Assembly: GCA_017625615.1 (NCBI GenBank)
Contig: JAGAKP010000057.1
Location: forward strand, 1-50,547
DNA length: 50,547 nt
Direction of reading: 5' to 3'
Source of the DNA: Clostridia bacterium
Lineage (GTDB): Bacteria; Bacillota; Clostridia; Oscillospirales; CAG-382
Part shown: positions 16,979-25,210 of the stretch, in pieces
How positions within the stretch are numbered: position 1 is the stretch's first letter
How the letters are laid out: each line of letters begins with the position of its first letter
The notes under the pieces: generated by a model
What the model was told of the DNA's origin: nothing
The model's database searches: none
The model's input: only the letters and a program-made list of their open reading frames with translations
Program-made: the position numbers and the translations under genes

Positions 16979-17140
16979 ACTTCACTTGCCCGTAAGGGCA
17001 AACTTCACTGAACAGATCCGCCTGCGGGCGGATTTTGTTAATGAGAAATGAGAAACTTCGGTAGCTTTTTTCGCGTAACGCGAAAAAAGGTTTCCTTACC
17101 TCTTACATCTTCACTTTTCACTCTTAACTCTTAACTTTTT
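16979..17140. repeat. Intergenic hairpin repeats with ACTTCACT linkers and ATGAGAA units
   Basis: ACTTCACT, hairpin TTGCCC-GTAA-GGGCAA, ACTTCACT, then hairpin ATCCGCC-TGC-GGGCGGAT. Next come ATGAGAAATGAGAA, another hairpin TTTTTTCGCG-TAA-CGCGAAAAAA, and tandem CTCTTAACTCTTAAC. No gene lies between 16892 and 17182. The linker/hairpin design is the same as at 48801-48996. Confidence 0.6.
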
Positions 17141-17182
17141 TCGGCGGGGACAAGGGGCACGCTTTATTAATGGGCGCGGTAT

Positions 17183-18916
17183 TTATTCCTTTTCCCCGAT
17201 ATATTCGGGATTGAAGGTGGCGTTTATGCGGTAGCGGAGGTAGTCGGCATCGGTTTTGCCCGCAAGGCTTGAAAGTATTTTCCCCTTGCCCAAAAGCATT
17301 TCCGAGGCTTTATCGAAAAGTCCTGCGCCGGGGCGCTCCGTGAAGGTCATACGCAGAGTGTTATCGTCAAGGAAAAAGAATTTTATTACCCGCTCCGAGG
17401 CGGTTTCGCAAAAGGAAAGGAAAAGCGTAATTACGTAGACGCCGTCCTCGTTTTTGCCTACGCGGGCAAAGGCGCCCACCACGTATTTTTCCTTTCCGAA
17501 ATCAACTTGCGTATACTCCCCGCTTTTTGTGCCCGCAGCCACGCGGCGGACACCGTCGGGCGAAATGAAATCTATATACAGCTTGTCTTTTTCGTAAGTG
17601 AAGGAGACCTTTTTTATGCCGCTTCCGTGGTTATTCTGCACCGCGCGAAGGACTACGGGCAGGAGAGACGCAGACACGGCGTTTTTTGAAGAAAGAGTAT
17701 AGGACGTGCCCGAAACGGACGTCAGAAAGCCCTTTGCACGGATGCGGGAAAAGATATTTCCCCGTTCCTCCCGTCTTTCCCAATAAAGGCTTGACGCGGT
17801 CTCGCACAGTCTTTTATATGCTTTTTTGTTTTCGGGTAAGGGGACGCCCACCGAAAGATGGCCGAAGTATTTTTCCACGAGGGTGAAAAAGGGGCTTTGC
17901 TGAAAGACCTCGTCGTTACCGCCGTTGGAGGCGATGACTATGCCGTTTTCCTGTATGCCCAATACGTTCTGACCGAACATTCCGTTAAGCAGAAAGCTTT
18001 TGTAATTTCTGCCCGTCCAGACCTGACAGCCGTAATCAAACCCGCCGTACTCCGCAGGGGTTATGCGGTGGTGGCGGAGGGCAAGGGAAATATATTTTTC
18101 GCTTATAAGCCTTTTTCCCTTCCACACTCCCCCGTTTAATATAAGCACGCCCAACTTTGCGGCGTCCTCGCGGCGGAGGTACAAGCCCCAGCCGCCCTTT
18201 TCGGTACCCTTTGGGCATACCTCCCAGGGGTGCATATCTATGCCGAGGGGTGTCCACAGTCTGCTTTCAAGATATTCGTTTACGCCTACGCCGGTCACCT
18301 TTTTTATAATGCGGGACAGCATATAGGTGTTCATACTGTTGTATTCAAAGCCGTCGCCTGCGTCGAATTTGGCAACGGATTCAAAAAACGCCTTTTCCCA
18401 ATCGGTATCCGTAACCGCGCCAAGCTCGTTGAAGGATATACCCGTGGACATGGTGAGCAGCTCCTTGACGGTGATACCGCCCTTGGCAAGACGGGTAAGG
18501 TGTCCCGCTTCAAGAATATCCACTATTCGGTCGTCGGGAGACAGAACCCCTTCGTCAAAAAGCATGCCCACAGCAAGGCTTATTACGGTTTTGCACATCG
18601 AATAGGTGGTGTGCCAATAGCAGGACCGGTACAAGCCGAAATCGCCCTCGCAAAAGATCTTGCCGTTGCGTATCAGGGTTATGCCGTGCATATTCACGCT
18701 TTTTTCCTCTTTTAGCTCGGTAAGAAAGGCGTTTACCCTATCCGATGAGATGCCAACGCTTTCGGGAGTTACCCGCTCAAAGGGCTGGGAAAGGGGCTTT
18801 TCGCCCGTAAAGGTCGGTTTTTGGGGGTAAAAGGGAATTGCGGGTGTGACCGTCTTGTTTGGTGAAAACAGGCGGCTTATTAATTTTAATCCCCGCGTTT
18901 GAGAAAAAATATCCAT
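17183..18916 (-). CDS. Serine hydrolase, beta-lactamase class C/PBP-like
   Basis: 577 residues. The N-terminal ~370 residues have the serine beta-lactamase/DD-peptidase-like fold: nucleophile motif SxxK (S106-MC-K109 in TTYSMCKT), a Tyr motif EYNSMNTYML (Y192), then GGWGLYLRREDAAKLG and MFGQNVLG where the third motif would lie. The remaining ~200 residues are a separate beta-rich domain seen in some family members. No signal peptide is evident, so it may be cytoplasmic or anchored otherwise. Family members act on D-amino-acid peptides or esters; resistance to beta-lactams is not implied. It has its own TTGATT-N17-TATAAT promoter and AGGTGA ribosome site. Confidence 0.8.
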   Translation of the reverse strand: MDIFSQTRGLKLISRLFSPNKTVTPAIPFYPQKPTFTGEKPLSQPFERVTPESVGISSDRVNAFLTELKEEKSVNMHGITLIRNGKIFCEGDFGLYRSCYWHTTYSMCKTVISLAVGMLFDEGVLSPDDRIVDILEAGHLTRLAKGGITVKELLTMSTGISFNELGAVTDTDWEKAFFESVAKFDAGDGFEYNSMNTYMLSRIIKKVTGVGVNEYLESRLWTPLGIDMHPWEVCPKGTEKGGWGLYLRREDAAKLGVLILNGGVWKGKRLISEKYISLALRHHRITPAEYGGFDYGCQVWTGRNYKSFLLNGMFGQNVLGIQENGIVIASNGGNDEVFQQSPFFTLVEKYFGHLSVGVPLPENKKAYKRLCETASSLYWERREERGNIFSRIRAKGFLTSVSGTSYTLSSKNAVSASLLPVVLRAVQNNHGSGIKKVSFTYEKDKLYIDFISPDGVRRVAAGTKSGEYTQVDFGKEKYVVGAFARVGKNEDGVYVITLFLSFCETASERVIKFFFLDDNTLRMTFTERPGAGLFDKASEMLLGKGKILSSLAGKTDADYLRYRINATFNPEYIGEKE

Positions 18917-18935
18917 ATATTATCACCTGAGGATA

Positions 18936-18964
18936 ATTATACCACCGATATATGAACAAATCAA
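18936..18964 (-). promoter_or_regulatory. Promoter for the serine hydrolase
   Basis: Minus strand: TTGATT (18959-18964), 17-base spacer, TATAAT (18936-18941), only about 20 bases before the ATG. Confidence 0.75.
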
Positions 18965-18994
18965 CGGAAAAGAAAGTAAGAAAAAGTCGAAAGG

Positions 18995-20806
18995 TTACTC
19001 TGCAGTATCGAATTGGGAATTGTACAGCGATGCGTAAAACCCGCCTTGCTCCATCAGGCTATCGTGGGTGCCCTGCTCGGTAATTCTGCCGTCACGCATA
19101 ACGAGGATGTTATCCGCCTCTTTGATGGTGGAAAGGCGGTGTGCGATAACGAAGCAGGTGCGTCCCTCCATAAGAGCGCGCATTGCAGATTGAATATTCT
19201 TTTCGGTGCGGGAGTCTACGTTGGAGGTCGCTTCGTCAAGAATAAGCATAGGCGCATCTGCAAGAAAGGCGCGCGCAATGGTGATAAGCTGCTTTTGTCC
19301 CTTGGATATGCTTACGCCGTTATCGGTCATAACGGTATCGTACCCATCGGGAAGGGTGTTTATAAAGGTATCTATATGTGCTTGCTTTGCGGCGTGCTCG
19401 ATCTGCTCGCGGGTGGCGTTTTCCACACCGTATGCGATATTCTCCGCAATAGTACCGCCGAACAGCCAGGTCTCCTGCAAGACCATAGTATATGCTTTAC
19501 GCAAGGAATCACGGGTGTAATCCCGAATATCCTTACCGTCCACGGTGATAGAGCCATCGTCCACGTCGTAAAACCGCATAAGCAGGTTGATGAGTGTGGT
19601 CTTGCCCGCACCCGTAGGTCCCACGATAGCGGTAACGCTTCCCGCAGGGACGGTAACGGACATATCCTTTATAACCGCCTTGTCCTTATCGTAGCCGAAG
19701 GTGACGTTTCTGATGCACACGTCACCCTTGACGTCGGAAAGCTCCGTTGCATCGGGAGAGTCCGCCTTTTCGGGAGAGGTATCCAGTATACCGAAAATTC
19801 TGTCTGCGGCGGCGAGAGCCGACTGAAGGTCCGCAAGTATGTTTGCAAATTCGTTTATGGGGCCCGCAAATTTACGGGAATACTGAACGAAAGCGGAAAG
19901 ATCGCCAAGGTTTAAAAACAGTATGCTTGCGGGAGATAAGGTGCCCGCCACGGAAAGCATAAAGAATATACCGCCGATGAGAGTAACGAGGGACACGGAA
20001 AGGTTGTTTATGAAGTTTACACCGGGACCGATAAGCGCGCCCTGATAGTCCGCCTCGTAGTACGCCTGACAGGATTCGGCGTTGCGGGCATCAAACTTAC
20101 CGCATACCGCCTCTTCCCTGCCGTAAATGCGTATGGTGCGCTGTCCCGAAAGCATTTCCTCGGCATAGCCGTTGAGTTCGCCCAGCTTTGCACTGCGGCG
20201 CTTGAACAGCGGGCGGGTGCGCTTTGTCTTATAGCGGGTAAAGAGTATGGATATGGGCACGGTGACTGCAAAAACACCGATAAGCACGGGAGAAATTGAA
20301 AGCATATATCCCAGCGAGCCCACTACGGTGACCACCGACGCGCATATCTGCAAAAGGTCGTGGGACAGAGATGCGTTTACCGTATCTATATCGTAAGAGA
20401 TATGGCTGACTATATCGCCCGTCTGGTGGGTATCGAAGTATCCTGCAGGTAAGGTGAGCAGGTGGTCGAATACCTCTTTGCGGAGGGTATAGGTTATTTT
20501 CTGTCCCAGCTTTACAAGCAGTACCGCAAGGAGATATGACATAACCGCGCTGGCGGCGTATACTGCCACCATAAGAATAACGTTGGTGGTTACCGTTTCC
20601 ATATCCACCTTGCCTGCACCCAAGTTGATGGCGTTTATAGCCTTTGCGGAAAGGGACGGACCGAGAAGGGCAAGGAGGTTTGACGAAAGCATAAGCAAAA
20701 ACGCCAACGCCACGTAGCCCTTGTGGCGGAACAGATAACTGCCCAGCCGTATGAGAGCGGCTTTCTTGCCGCGGGAGGATTTATTCTGATCAGTCAAGGA
20801 CGGCAC
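18995..20806 (-). CDS. ABC exporter half-transporter, membrane and ATPase domains (second subunit)
   Basis: 603 residues. Six membrane segments occupy ~30-330, then the ATPase domain: Walker A GPTGAGKTTL, Q-loop VLQETWLFGG, Walker B LILDEATSNVD with the catalytic Glu, and the H-loop IAHRLSTI. The signature motif is SISKGQ in place of LSGGQ. In heterodimeric exporters of the BmrCD/LmrCD/TM287-288 kind one site is degenerate; this subunit supplies the poor signature to its partner's site and pairs its own intact Walker site with the partner's good signature. The gene overlaps its upstream partner by 17 bases and belongs to the marR-ABC-ABC operon, so drug or toxic-compound export is likely. Confidence 0.93.
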   Translation of the reverse strand: MPSLTDQNKSSRGKKAALIRLGSYLFRHKGYVALAFLLMLSSNLLALLGPSLSAKAINAINLGAGKVDMETVTTNVILMVAVYAASAVMSYLLAVLLVKLGQKITYTLRKEVFDHLLTLPAGYFDTHQTGDIVSHISYDIDTVNASLSHDLLQICASVVTVVGSLGYMLSISPVLIGVFAVTVPISILFTRYKTKRTRPLFKRRSAKLGELNGYAEEMLSGQRTIRIYGREEAVCGKFDARNAESCQAYYEADYQGALIGPGVNFINNLSVSLVTLIGGIFFMLSVAGTLSPASILFLNLGDLSAFVQYSRKFAGPINEFANILADLQSALAAADRIFGILDTSPEKADSPDATELSDVKGDVCIRNVTFGYDKDKAVIKDMSVTVPAGSVTAIVGPTGAGKTTLINLLMRFYDVDDGSITVDGKDIRDYTRDSLRKAYTMVLQETWLFGGTIAENIAYGVENATREQIEHAAKQAHIDTFINTLPDGYDTVMTDNGVSISKGQKQLITIARAFLADAPMLILDEATSNVDSRTEKNIQSAMRALMEGRTCFVIAHRLSTIKEADNILVMRDGRITEQGTHDSLMEQGGFYASLYNSQFDTAE

Positions 20807-22544
20807 CTCCCATCTGGGAATTGCTTATATCGCGGTACTCCTCGCTTATTTCCATAAGATGCTCGTGAGTACCCATTGCGCTTATTCTGCCCTCGGACAG
20901 AACGATTATCTTGTCACAGCTCATAACCGAGCTTACTCTCTGTGCCACTACCACGGTGGTTCTGCCTGCGGTATCCCGCTTAAGGGCGGTACGCAAGGCG
21001 GAATCGGTACGGTAATCCAAGGCTGAAGATGAATCGTCAAGGATAAGGACATCCGATTTCCCTGCAACTGCGCGGGAAATGAGGGTACGCTGTCTTTGTC
21101 CGCCGGAAAGGTTGTTGCCCTTGGAGGTGAGGACGCGGTCGTAGCCCTCCTCAAAGCCGGTGATAAACCCGTCGGCTTGGGCGGTGACGGCGGAAGCACG
21201 GATATCCTCATCTGAAATACCGCGGAAAAAGTCTATGTTTTCGTTTATTTTGCCCGCAAAGATAAAATCGTTTTGCATTGCGGCGCCGAAAAGGGAGTGT
21301 AATTCCTCGCGGGGGATGGTGCGTATATCCCTGCCCTCTACGTACACTGCGCCCTCCGTAACGTCGTAAAGGCGCATAAGCAGTGCGAGAAGGGTGGTCT
21401 TGCCGCTTCCCGTGGCACCGATAATTCCCAAGGACTGCCCTTTTTCAAGGGTGAAGGAAATATTGTGGAGGACGTTTTTGGTGCTGTTATAGGCAAAGGA
21501 AACGTTATCGAACTCAATAAAGTGACCGTTTTCCTTGTTGGGATATTCCTCCGCCGAGCGGATCTCAAGGTCTGCGGGGGTATCCAGAATTTCGGAAACG
21601 CGCTGTGAGGATGCGGACGCCTTTGAAAAGATAACGAAAAGACGGGATATTGCCAGCATCGCCATTGAAATAAGGGTAAAATACTGAATAAACGCCACTA
21701 TTTTGCCCGGCTCGGTAAGGGACGCGTTGACTCGGACAGCGCCCGCAAAAACCACGGCGGTAAGACCTAAATTCATAAAAAAGGTCATTACGGGGTTGGA
21801 GGCGGACATTGTGACGTTTGCTTTTTTCTCCTTTTCCGCAAGGCGGCGGTTGGCTGCATCGTAGCGGTCGGATTCGTATTTTTTGCGGGAAAGCGCCTTT
21901 ATAACGCGTATTCCCTGCGAATCCTCACGGACTACCTTTACCATTTCGTCAACAGCCTTCTGGCTTTCGCGGAACAGAGGAAGTCCCTTGCGGGAAATGC
22001 CGTAAACGGTAATAAAAATAAAGGGAAGGACGCACGCCATTACGGCGGTAAGAACGGGATCGAGAGTGGCGGTGATAATAAGTCCCCCCGCCAGCATTAT
22101 GGGAGCGCGGACACCCATACGCTGTACCACGTTCATAAAGTGGTGGATGTTGTAGGTATCCGTTGTCAGTCGGCTTTCAAGAGACGCTACGGTATAAAAA
22201 TCCGTCTGCGCGGGAGAAAGAGACATGGTTTTCTTGAAAAGCTCGCTTCTTATCTCCCCTGCCACCGTCTTTGAAACCTTTGCCGCCATACGGTTTGCGG
22301 TAATATTTCCCGCCACCGCCACGAGTGCGCAAAGCATCATAAGCAGTGACCATATAACTATCCGTCTTGCAACGGCGCCCGTGTCAACGTCGGTCTGACC
22401 CTCGAGGGGGCGGATGATATAGTCGATAATATAGCTCAGAATATAGGGAAGCGCAAGCTCTGCCATAGTGGCAAGTGACTTTATGCCAAAGGCAAAGGTC
22501 ATAAAGCCGCTATGGGGCTTGAGATATGAAAGTATTTTCTTCAA
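20790..22544 (-). CDS. ABC exporter half-transporter, membrane and ATPase domains (first subunit)
   Basis: 584 residues with six membrane segments (~15-310) and an ATPase domain: Walker A GATGSGKTTL, Q-loop AMQNDFIFAG and canonical signature NLSGGQRQR. Walker B reads VLILDDSSSALD, with Asp in the place of the catalytic Glu, and the H-loop His is replaced (VVAQRVSSV, Gln). Both changes mark the degenerate nucleotide site of a heterodimeric exporter and complement the altered signature of the next gene's product. Its ATG overlaps the marR stop in ATGA, so regulator and transporter are translated together. Confidence 0.93.
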   Translation of the reverse strand: MKKILSYLKPHSGFMTFAFGIKSLATMAELALPYILSYIIDYIIRPLEGQTDVDTGAVARRIVIWSLLMMLCALVAVAGNITANRMAAKVSKTVAGEIRSELFKKTMSLSPAQTDFYTVASLESRLTTDTYNIHHFMNVVQRMGVRAPIMLAGGLIITATLDPVLTAVMACVLPFIFITVYGISRKGLPLFRESQKAVDEMVKVVREDSQGIRVIKALSRKKYESDRYDAANRRLAEKEKKANVTMSASNPVMTFFMNLGLTAVVFAGAVRVNASLTEPGKIVAFIQYFTLISMAMLAISRLFVIFSKASASSQRVSEILDTPADLEIRSAEEYPNKENGHFIEFDNVSFAYNSTKNVLHNISFTLEKGQSLGIIGATGSGKTTLLALLMRLYDVTEGAVYVEGRDIRTIPREELHSLFGAAMQNDFIFAGKINENIDFFRGISDEDIRASAVTAQADGFITGFEEGYDRVLTSKGNNLSGGQRQRTLISRAVAGKSDVLILDDSSSALDYRTDSALRTALKRDTAGRTTVVVAQRVSSVMSCDKIIVLSEGRISAMGTHEHLMEISEEYRDISNSQMGGAVLD

Positions 22545-22996
22545 AGGGCTTCTCCTTCCCCTGCCGTATCCGAAAGGGAAGCGTAACGTGCAGATTTTTT
22601 TGCTATTTTCTCAAGCACCGAGGTGAATGCCGAAAGCTCCTCTTCGCTGATATCCTCGGTGATATATTGGTTCCAATCCTTTAAAATACTGCGTATTTCG
22701 GGAAGGATATCCATAGCCTTTTGTGTCGGATACACCAGAAGCACGCGGCGGTCGGTCTCGCTTTGCTTGCGCTCAACAAATCCGTGCTGCTCGAGATACA
22801 GCAGCGCCCGCGTGACGTTGCTTTTGTTTATATACACCATTTTTGCCAAGGTATCCTGGGTGATGCCGGGGTTACGGGCAAGGGTGAGTATGTATGGAAA
22901 ATGGCAAGCGCCAAGCTCGGTGTTCGCAAGCCGCTCCGTGCGGTACATAGCTCCGCAACGGCTTATTATATTTATATAACGCATTGTAGATGCCAT
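22541..22996 (-). CDS. MarR-family transcriptional regulator
   Basis: 151 residues. The winged-helix core is visible: ITQDTLAKMVYINKSNVTRALLYLEQHGFVERKQSETDRRVLLVYPT, with the DxRxx wing tip (DRRVL) typical of MarR, flanked by dimerisation helices. The gene leads a marR-ABC-ABC operon. A perfect 14-base palindrome lies just downstream of its promoter start, so it very likely represses its own operon and is released by a ligand, probably a substrate of the exporter. Ligand identity is unknown. Confidence 0.9.
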   Translation of the reverse strand: MASTMRYINIISRCGAMYRTERLANTELGACHFPYILTLARNPGITQDTLAKMVYINKSNVTRALLYLEQHGFVERKQSETDRRVLLVYPTQKAMDILPEIRSILKDWNQYITEDISEEELSAFTSVLEKIAKKSARYASLSDTAGEGEAL

Positions 22997-23021
22997 AAAA
23001 AAGGTCCTGCCTTTGCTTTTA

Positions 23022-23035
23022 GTTGCGCGCGCAAC
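23022..23035. promoter_or_regulatory. Palindromic operator, probable MarR site
   Basis: GTTGCGCGCGCAAC is a perfect palindrome located at about +6 to +19 of the predicted marR transcript, the expected place for autorepression. Confidence 0.7.
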
Positions 23036-23047
23036 GATTTATACAGA

Positions 23048-23076
23048 GTATAGCACGAACGCAGAATAATGTCAAT
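23048..23076 (-). promoter_or_regulatory. Promoter of the marR-ABC-ABC operon
   Basis: Minus strand: TTGACA (23071-23076), 17-base spacer, TATACT (23048-23053). Confidence 0.8.
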
Positions 23077-23131
23077 AAAAAAACGATGGCGAAATGATGC
23101 GGATTTCTACCTTATTACGAGCAAAAAATAA

Positions 23132-23160
23132 CGGCGAGAGTGACAGGAATACTCTCGCCG
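23132..23160. terminator. Terminator after rubrerythrin
   Basis: Ten-base stem CGGCGAGAGT / ACTCTCGCCG with a 9-base loop; T-rich tracts follow in both directions. Confidence 0.8.
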
Positions 23161-23213
23161 ATTTTGTTTATTATTGTTGCGTTTTTACGCTCTGTGTTTT
23201 TTACCGAGCCGAA

Positions 23214-23747
23214 TTAATAGTTGATCTTTTTCTCTGCGAAGTATGCCTGAGGATGTGCGCATACGGGGCATACCTTGGGAGCCTGCTTGCCGATAACTAC
23301 GTGGCCGCAGTTAAGGCATTCCCAGATGGTATCGCCTTCCTTGCTGAATACGAGGCCTTCCTTGCAGTTAGCAAGAAGCTTTCTGTATCTTTCCTCGTGT
23401 TCCTTTTCGATAGCTGCTACGCCCTCGAAAAGCTTTGCGATAGCTTCGAAGCCTTCTTCGTGAGCTTCCTTAGCGAAGGTATAGTACATATCGGTCCATT
23501 CGTAGTTTTCGCCTTCTGCTGCATCTTCGAGGTTAGCTTCGGTGTTGCTGATGCCGCCGAGAAGCTTGAACCACAGTTTTGCGTGTTCTTTTTCGTTGTT
23601 AGCGGTTTCTTCGAAAATGTTTGCGATCTGAACGTAGCCTTCCTTGCGTGCTACGGATGCAAAATAGGTGTACTTGTTTCTTGCCTGAGACTCGCCTGCG
23701 AATGCGGTCATGAGGTTCTGCTCGGTTTTGGTTCCTTTAATGTTCAT
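23214..23747 (-). CDS. rbr: Rubrerythrin
   Basis: 177 residues. Rubrerythrin is a cytoplasmic peroxidase of anaerobes that reduces hydrogen peroxide to water. The N-terminal four-helix bundle carries the di-iron ligands in two ExxH contexts ([11 protein letters not shown] near residue 50 and [14 protein letters not shown] near 130) plus [12 protein letters not shown]. The C-terminal rubredoxin-like knuckle has CLNCGHV and CPVCAHP for the mononuclear iron. Its start is 28 bases after the perR-like gene with a strong AAAGGAG site, so both are in one transcript controlled by the box at 24147-24170. Confidence 0.97.
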   Translation of the reverse strand: MNIKGTKTEQNLMTAFAGESQARNKYTYFASVARKEGYVQIANIFEETANNEKEHAKLWFKLLGGISNTEANLEDAAEGENYEWTDMYYTFAKEAHEEGFEAIAKLFEGVAAIEKEHEERYRKLLANCKEGLVFSKEGDTIWECLNCGHVVIGKQAPKVCPVCAHPQAYFAEKKINY

Positions 23748-23775
23748 TGTGTTTCTCCTTTTTTGTACGGTTATT

Positions 23776-24132
23776 TTAAAGTTTTTTACATTCTTGACAT
23801 TCCCTGCTCACGGTAAGCTCATAAGAACGGCAATCGCCGAGAGCCTGCTCAAGAGCTTGGGTAACTTCCTGCGAAAGGTCGCTTACGCCGCCGCAAACGG
23901 GGCACACTATATGTCCGTGAGGGCAAATAGTTTTATCGAACCTGTCTGCACCGGAGGGAACCGAGATCCTGCGAATGATCCCCTCGTCAGCCAGCTTGCC
24001 CAGATTGCGGTAAACGGTACCCAGCGAAATATTCGGTATATCTGCTCTTACCGCTGCACAAATGGTATCCGCATCCGGATGAGAGCAGCTTTTCCGCACG
24101 GCGGCGAGTATGGCTTCTCTCTGCTTTGACAT
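23776..24132 (-). CDS. perR: Fur-family regulator, PerR-like
   Basis: 118 residues, about 25 shorter than typical PerR. The winged helix contains [20 protein letters not shown]. Metal ligands expected of PerR are in place: His in SHPDADTI, Asp in RFDKT, the HGH pair and Asp in GVSDL. The structural zinc site is formed by CPVCG and CQECKK. PerR senses peroxide through iron-catalysed histidine oxidation and derepresses defence genes. The neighbour rubrerythrin and a palindrome on its own -10 box support PerR over Fur or Zur. The AGGAGGAG ribosome site fixes the start. Confidence 0.85.
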   Translation of the reverse strand: MSKQREAILAAVRKSCSHPDADTICAAVRADIPNISLGTVYRNLGKLADEGIIRRISVPSGADRFDKTICPHGHIVCPVCGGVSDLSQEVTQALEQALGDCRSYELTVSRECQECKKL

Positions 24133-24146
24133 TCGGCTCCTCCTAA

Positions 24147-24195
24147 TTAGTAATAGTTACTAATATTAGTATAACCATTTTTTGGAAAATGTCAA
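24147..24195 (-). promoter_or_regulatory. Promoter and PerR-type operator of the perR-rbr operon
   Basis: Minus strand promoter TTGACA (24190-24195), 16-base spacer, TATACT (24168-24173). Overlapping it are the 12-base palindrome ACTAATATTAGT (24159-24170) and the inverted repeat TTAGTAA-TAG-TTACTAA (24147-24163), like known A/T-rich Per/Fur boxes. Confidence 0.75.
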
Positions 24196-24227
24196 TACCT
24201 TTTTTAAGAAAAACACAAAAAATTTTA

Positions 24228-25007
24228 TTAAACCGTAAGAGCCTTGTTTTTAAGACGGAGATTGTCTGCGATCATAGCGATAAATTCGCTGTTTGTGGGC
24301 TTTCCGCGGGAATTCTGGACGGTATATCCGAAAAATGAATTAAGCACCTCGAGGTCGCCGCGGTCCCACGCAACCTCGATAGCGTGGCGGATAGCCCTTT
24401 CCACGCGGGAGGAGGTAGTGCCGTACTTTTTGGCAACGGAGGGATAAAGCACCTTTGTGACGGAGTTTATTATCTCGTTATCGTTTATCGTCATTATTAT
24501 TGCCGTTCTGAGGTATTGATATCCCTTAATATGTGCGGGAACGCCGATCTGATGTATTATTTTGGTTACCTGCGCCTCAAGGTCGGTCTCGTCCCCCGTG
24601 GGGCGGGTGCGGATGCGGCGGGATTTATCCGCAAGGCGGATGACTCTTTCCGCAAGGGTGGCGTAATCCGGCGGCTTGATCATACAGTAGGATGCGCCCG
24701 CCTCGCAGCACTCCTCGAAAAGCTCCTCGGAATTGAAGGACGACATCATTATAAATGCTGGTGAGGACGAGCCGAGCTGTTTTCTGCATTCCTTGATAAG
24801 ACCTGCGCCGTCAAGGAGGCTTAAGTAAAGCTCGCTTATCACTACGTTGGGCTTGGTGCGGCATATTCGGGTAAAGGCTTCCCTTCCGTCGGCCGCCTCG
24901 CCGACTATTTCCACACCCCGCGGGCGGAGGTGCTGTATGCACTGTGAACGAAACTCTGCCGACCCGTCGGCAATAAAGACTCTTGCCCTCGTCTGCTGTT
25001 TTTCCAT
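24228..25007 (-). CDS. spo0A: Spo0A, sporulation response regulator with a degenerate receiver
   Basis: 259 residues from ATG 25007, matching the usual Spo0A length; a longer upstream frame lacks a ribosome site, whereas AAAGGAAG precedes this ATG. The C-terminal DNA-binding domain (~145-255) is almost textbook Spo0[31 protein letters not shown] block (here [19 protein letters not shown]) and [14 protein letters not shown]. The receiver is not: the acidic pair is D14-G15 (normally DD), the phospho-acceptor position reads [12 protein letters not shown] with Glu59 instead of Asp, and the switch Thr is Ser. Lys111 is kept. It probably binds 0A boxes but cannot be phosphorylated in the normal way. 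It follows a promoter embedded in repeated elements. Confidence 0.94.
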   Translation of the reverse strand: MEKQQTRARVFIADGSAEFRSQCIQHLRPRGVEIVGEAADGREAFTRICRTKPNVVISELYLSLLDGAGLIKECRKQLGSSSPAFIMMSSFNSEELFEECCEAGASYCMIKPPDYATLAERVIRLADKSRRIRTRPTGDETDLEAQVTKIIHQIGVPAHIKGYQYLRTAIIMTINDNEIINSVTKVLYPSVAKKYGTTSSRVERAIRHAIEVAWDRGDLEVLNSFFGYTVQNSRGKPTNSEFIAMIADNLRLKNKALTV

Positions 25008-25044
25008 TATTGTTACTTCCTTTCGTAAACCTCTATGTTTTCCG

Positions 25045-25136
25045 TTTGGCAGAATTATAACACATTTGGCAGTTTTTGGCAATAGTTTTTTGCCAATTTA
25101 TTCATCTTTTTGCCAACTTTTTACGACATTTGGCAA
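25045..25136. promoter_or_regulatory. Six TTGCCA/TTGGCA elements around the spo0A promoter
   Basis: Copies: TTTGGCA at 25045-25051 and 25065-25071, TTTGGCAA at 25075-25082, TTGCCAA at 25090-25096 and 25110-25116, TTTGGCAA at 25129-25136. Centre-to-centre spacings are 20, 10, 14, 20 and 20 bases, mostly whole helical turns. One copy coincides with the -35 box. The cognate factor is unknown. Confidence 0.6.
25054..25082 (-). promoter_or_regulatory. spo0A promoter
   Basis: Minus strand: -35 TTGCCA (25077-25082), 17-base spacer, consensus -10 TATAAT (25054-25059). The start would fall near 25047, inside the repeated-element cluster. Confidence 0.7.
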
Positions 25137-25154
25137 CAAATAGGTCTAAAATAC

Positions 25155-25188
25155 GACAAAAAAGCACTCTGCCGAAGCAGAGTGCTTT
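25155..25188 (-). terminator. Terminator of the TIR-MORN/membrane protein unit
   Basis: Twelve-base stem AAAGCACTCTGC / GCAGAGTGCTTT with a four-base loop; on the minus strand TTTTTT follows. It insulates spo0A from the upstream unit. Confidence 0.88.
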
Positions 25189-25210
25189 AGATTTATTGAG
25201 GTACTTTTAT

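Noticed and set aside
17183..18916. Beta-lactam resistance gene
   Set aside because: Only the fold and SxxK motif are shared; no signal peptide and an extra C-terminal domain make a peptidase or esterase more likely.
25008..25082. Longer Spo0A reading from 25082
   Set aside because: The extension covers the promoter and repeated elements and has no ribosome site; ATG 25007 gives the normal family length.
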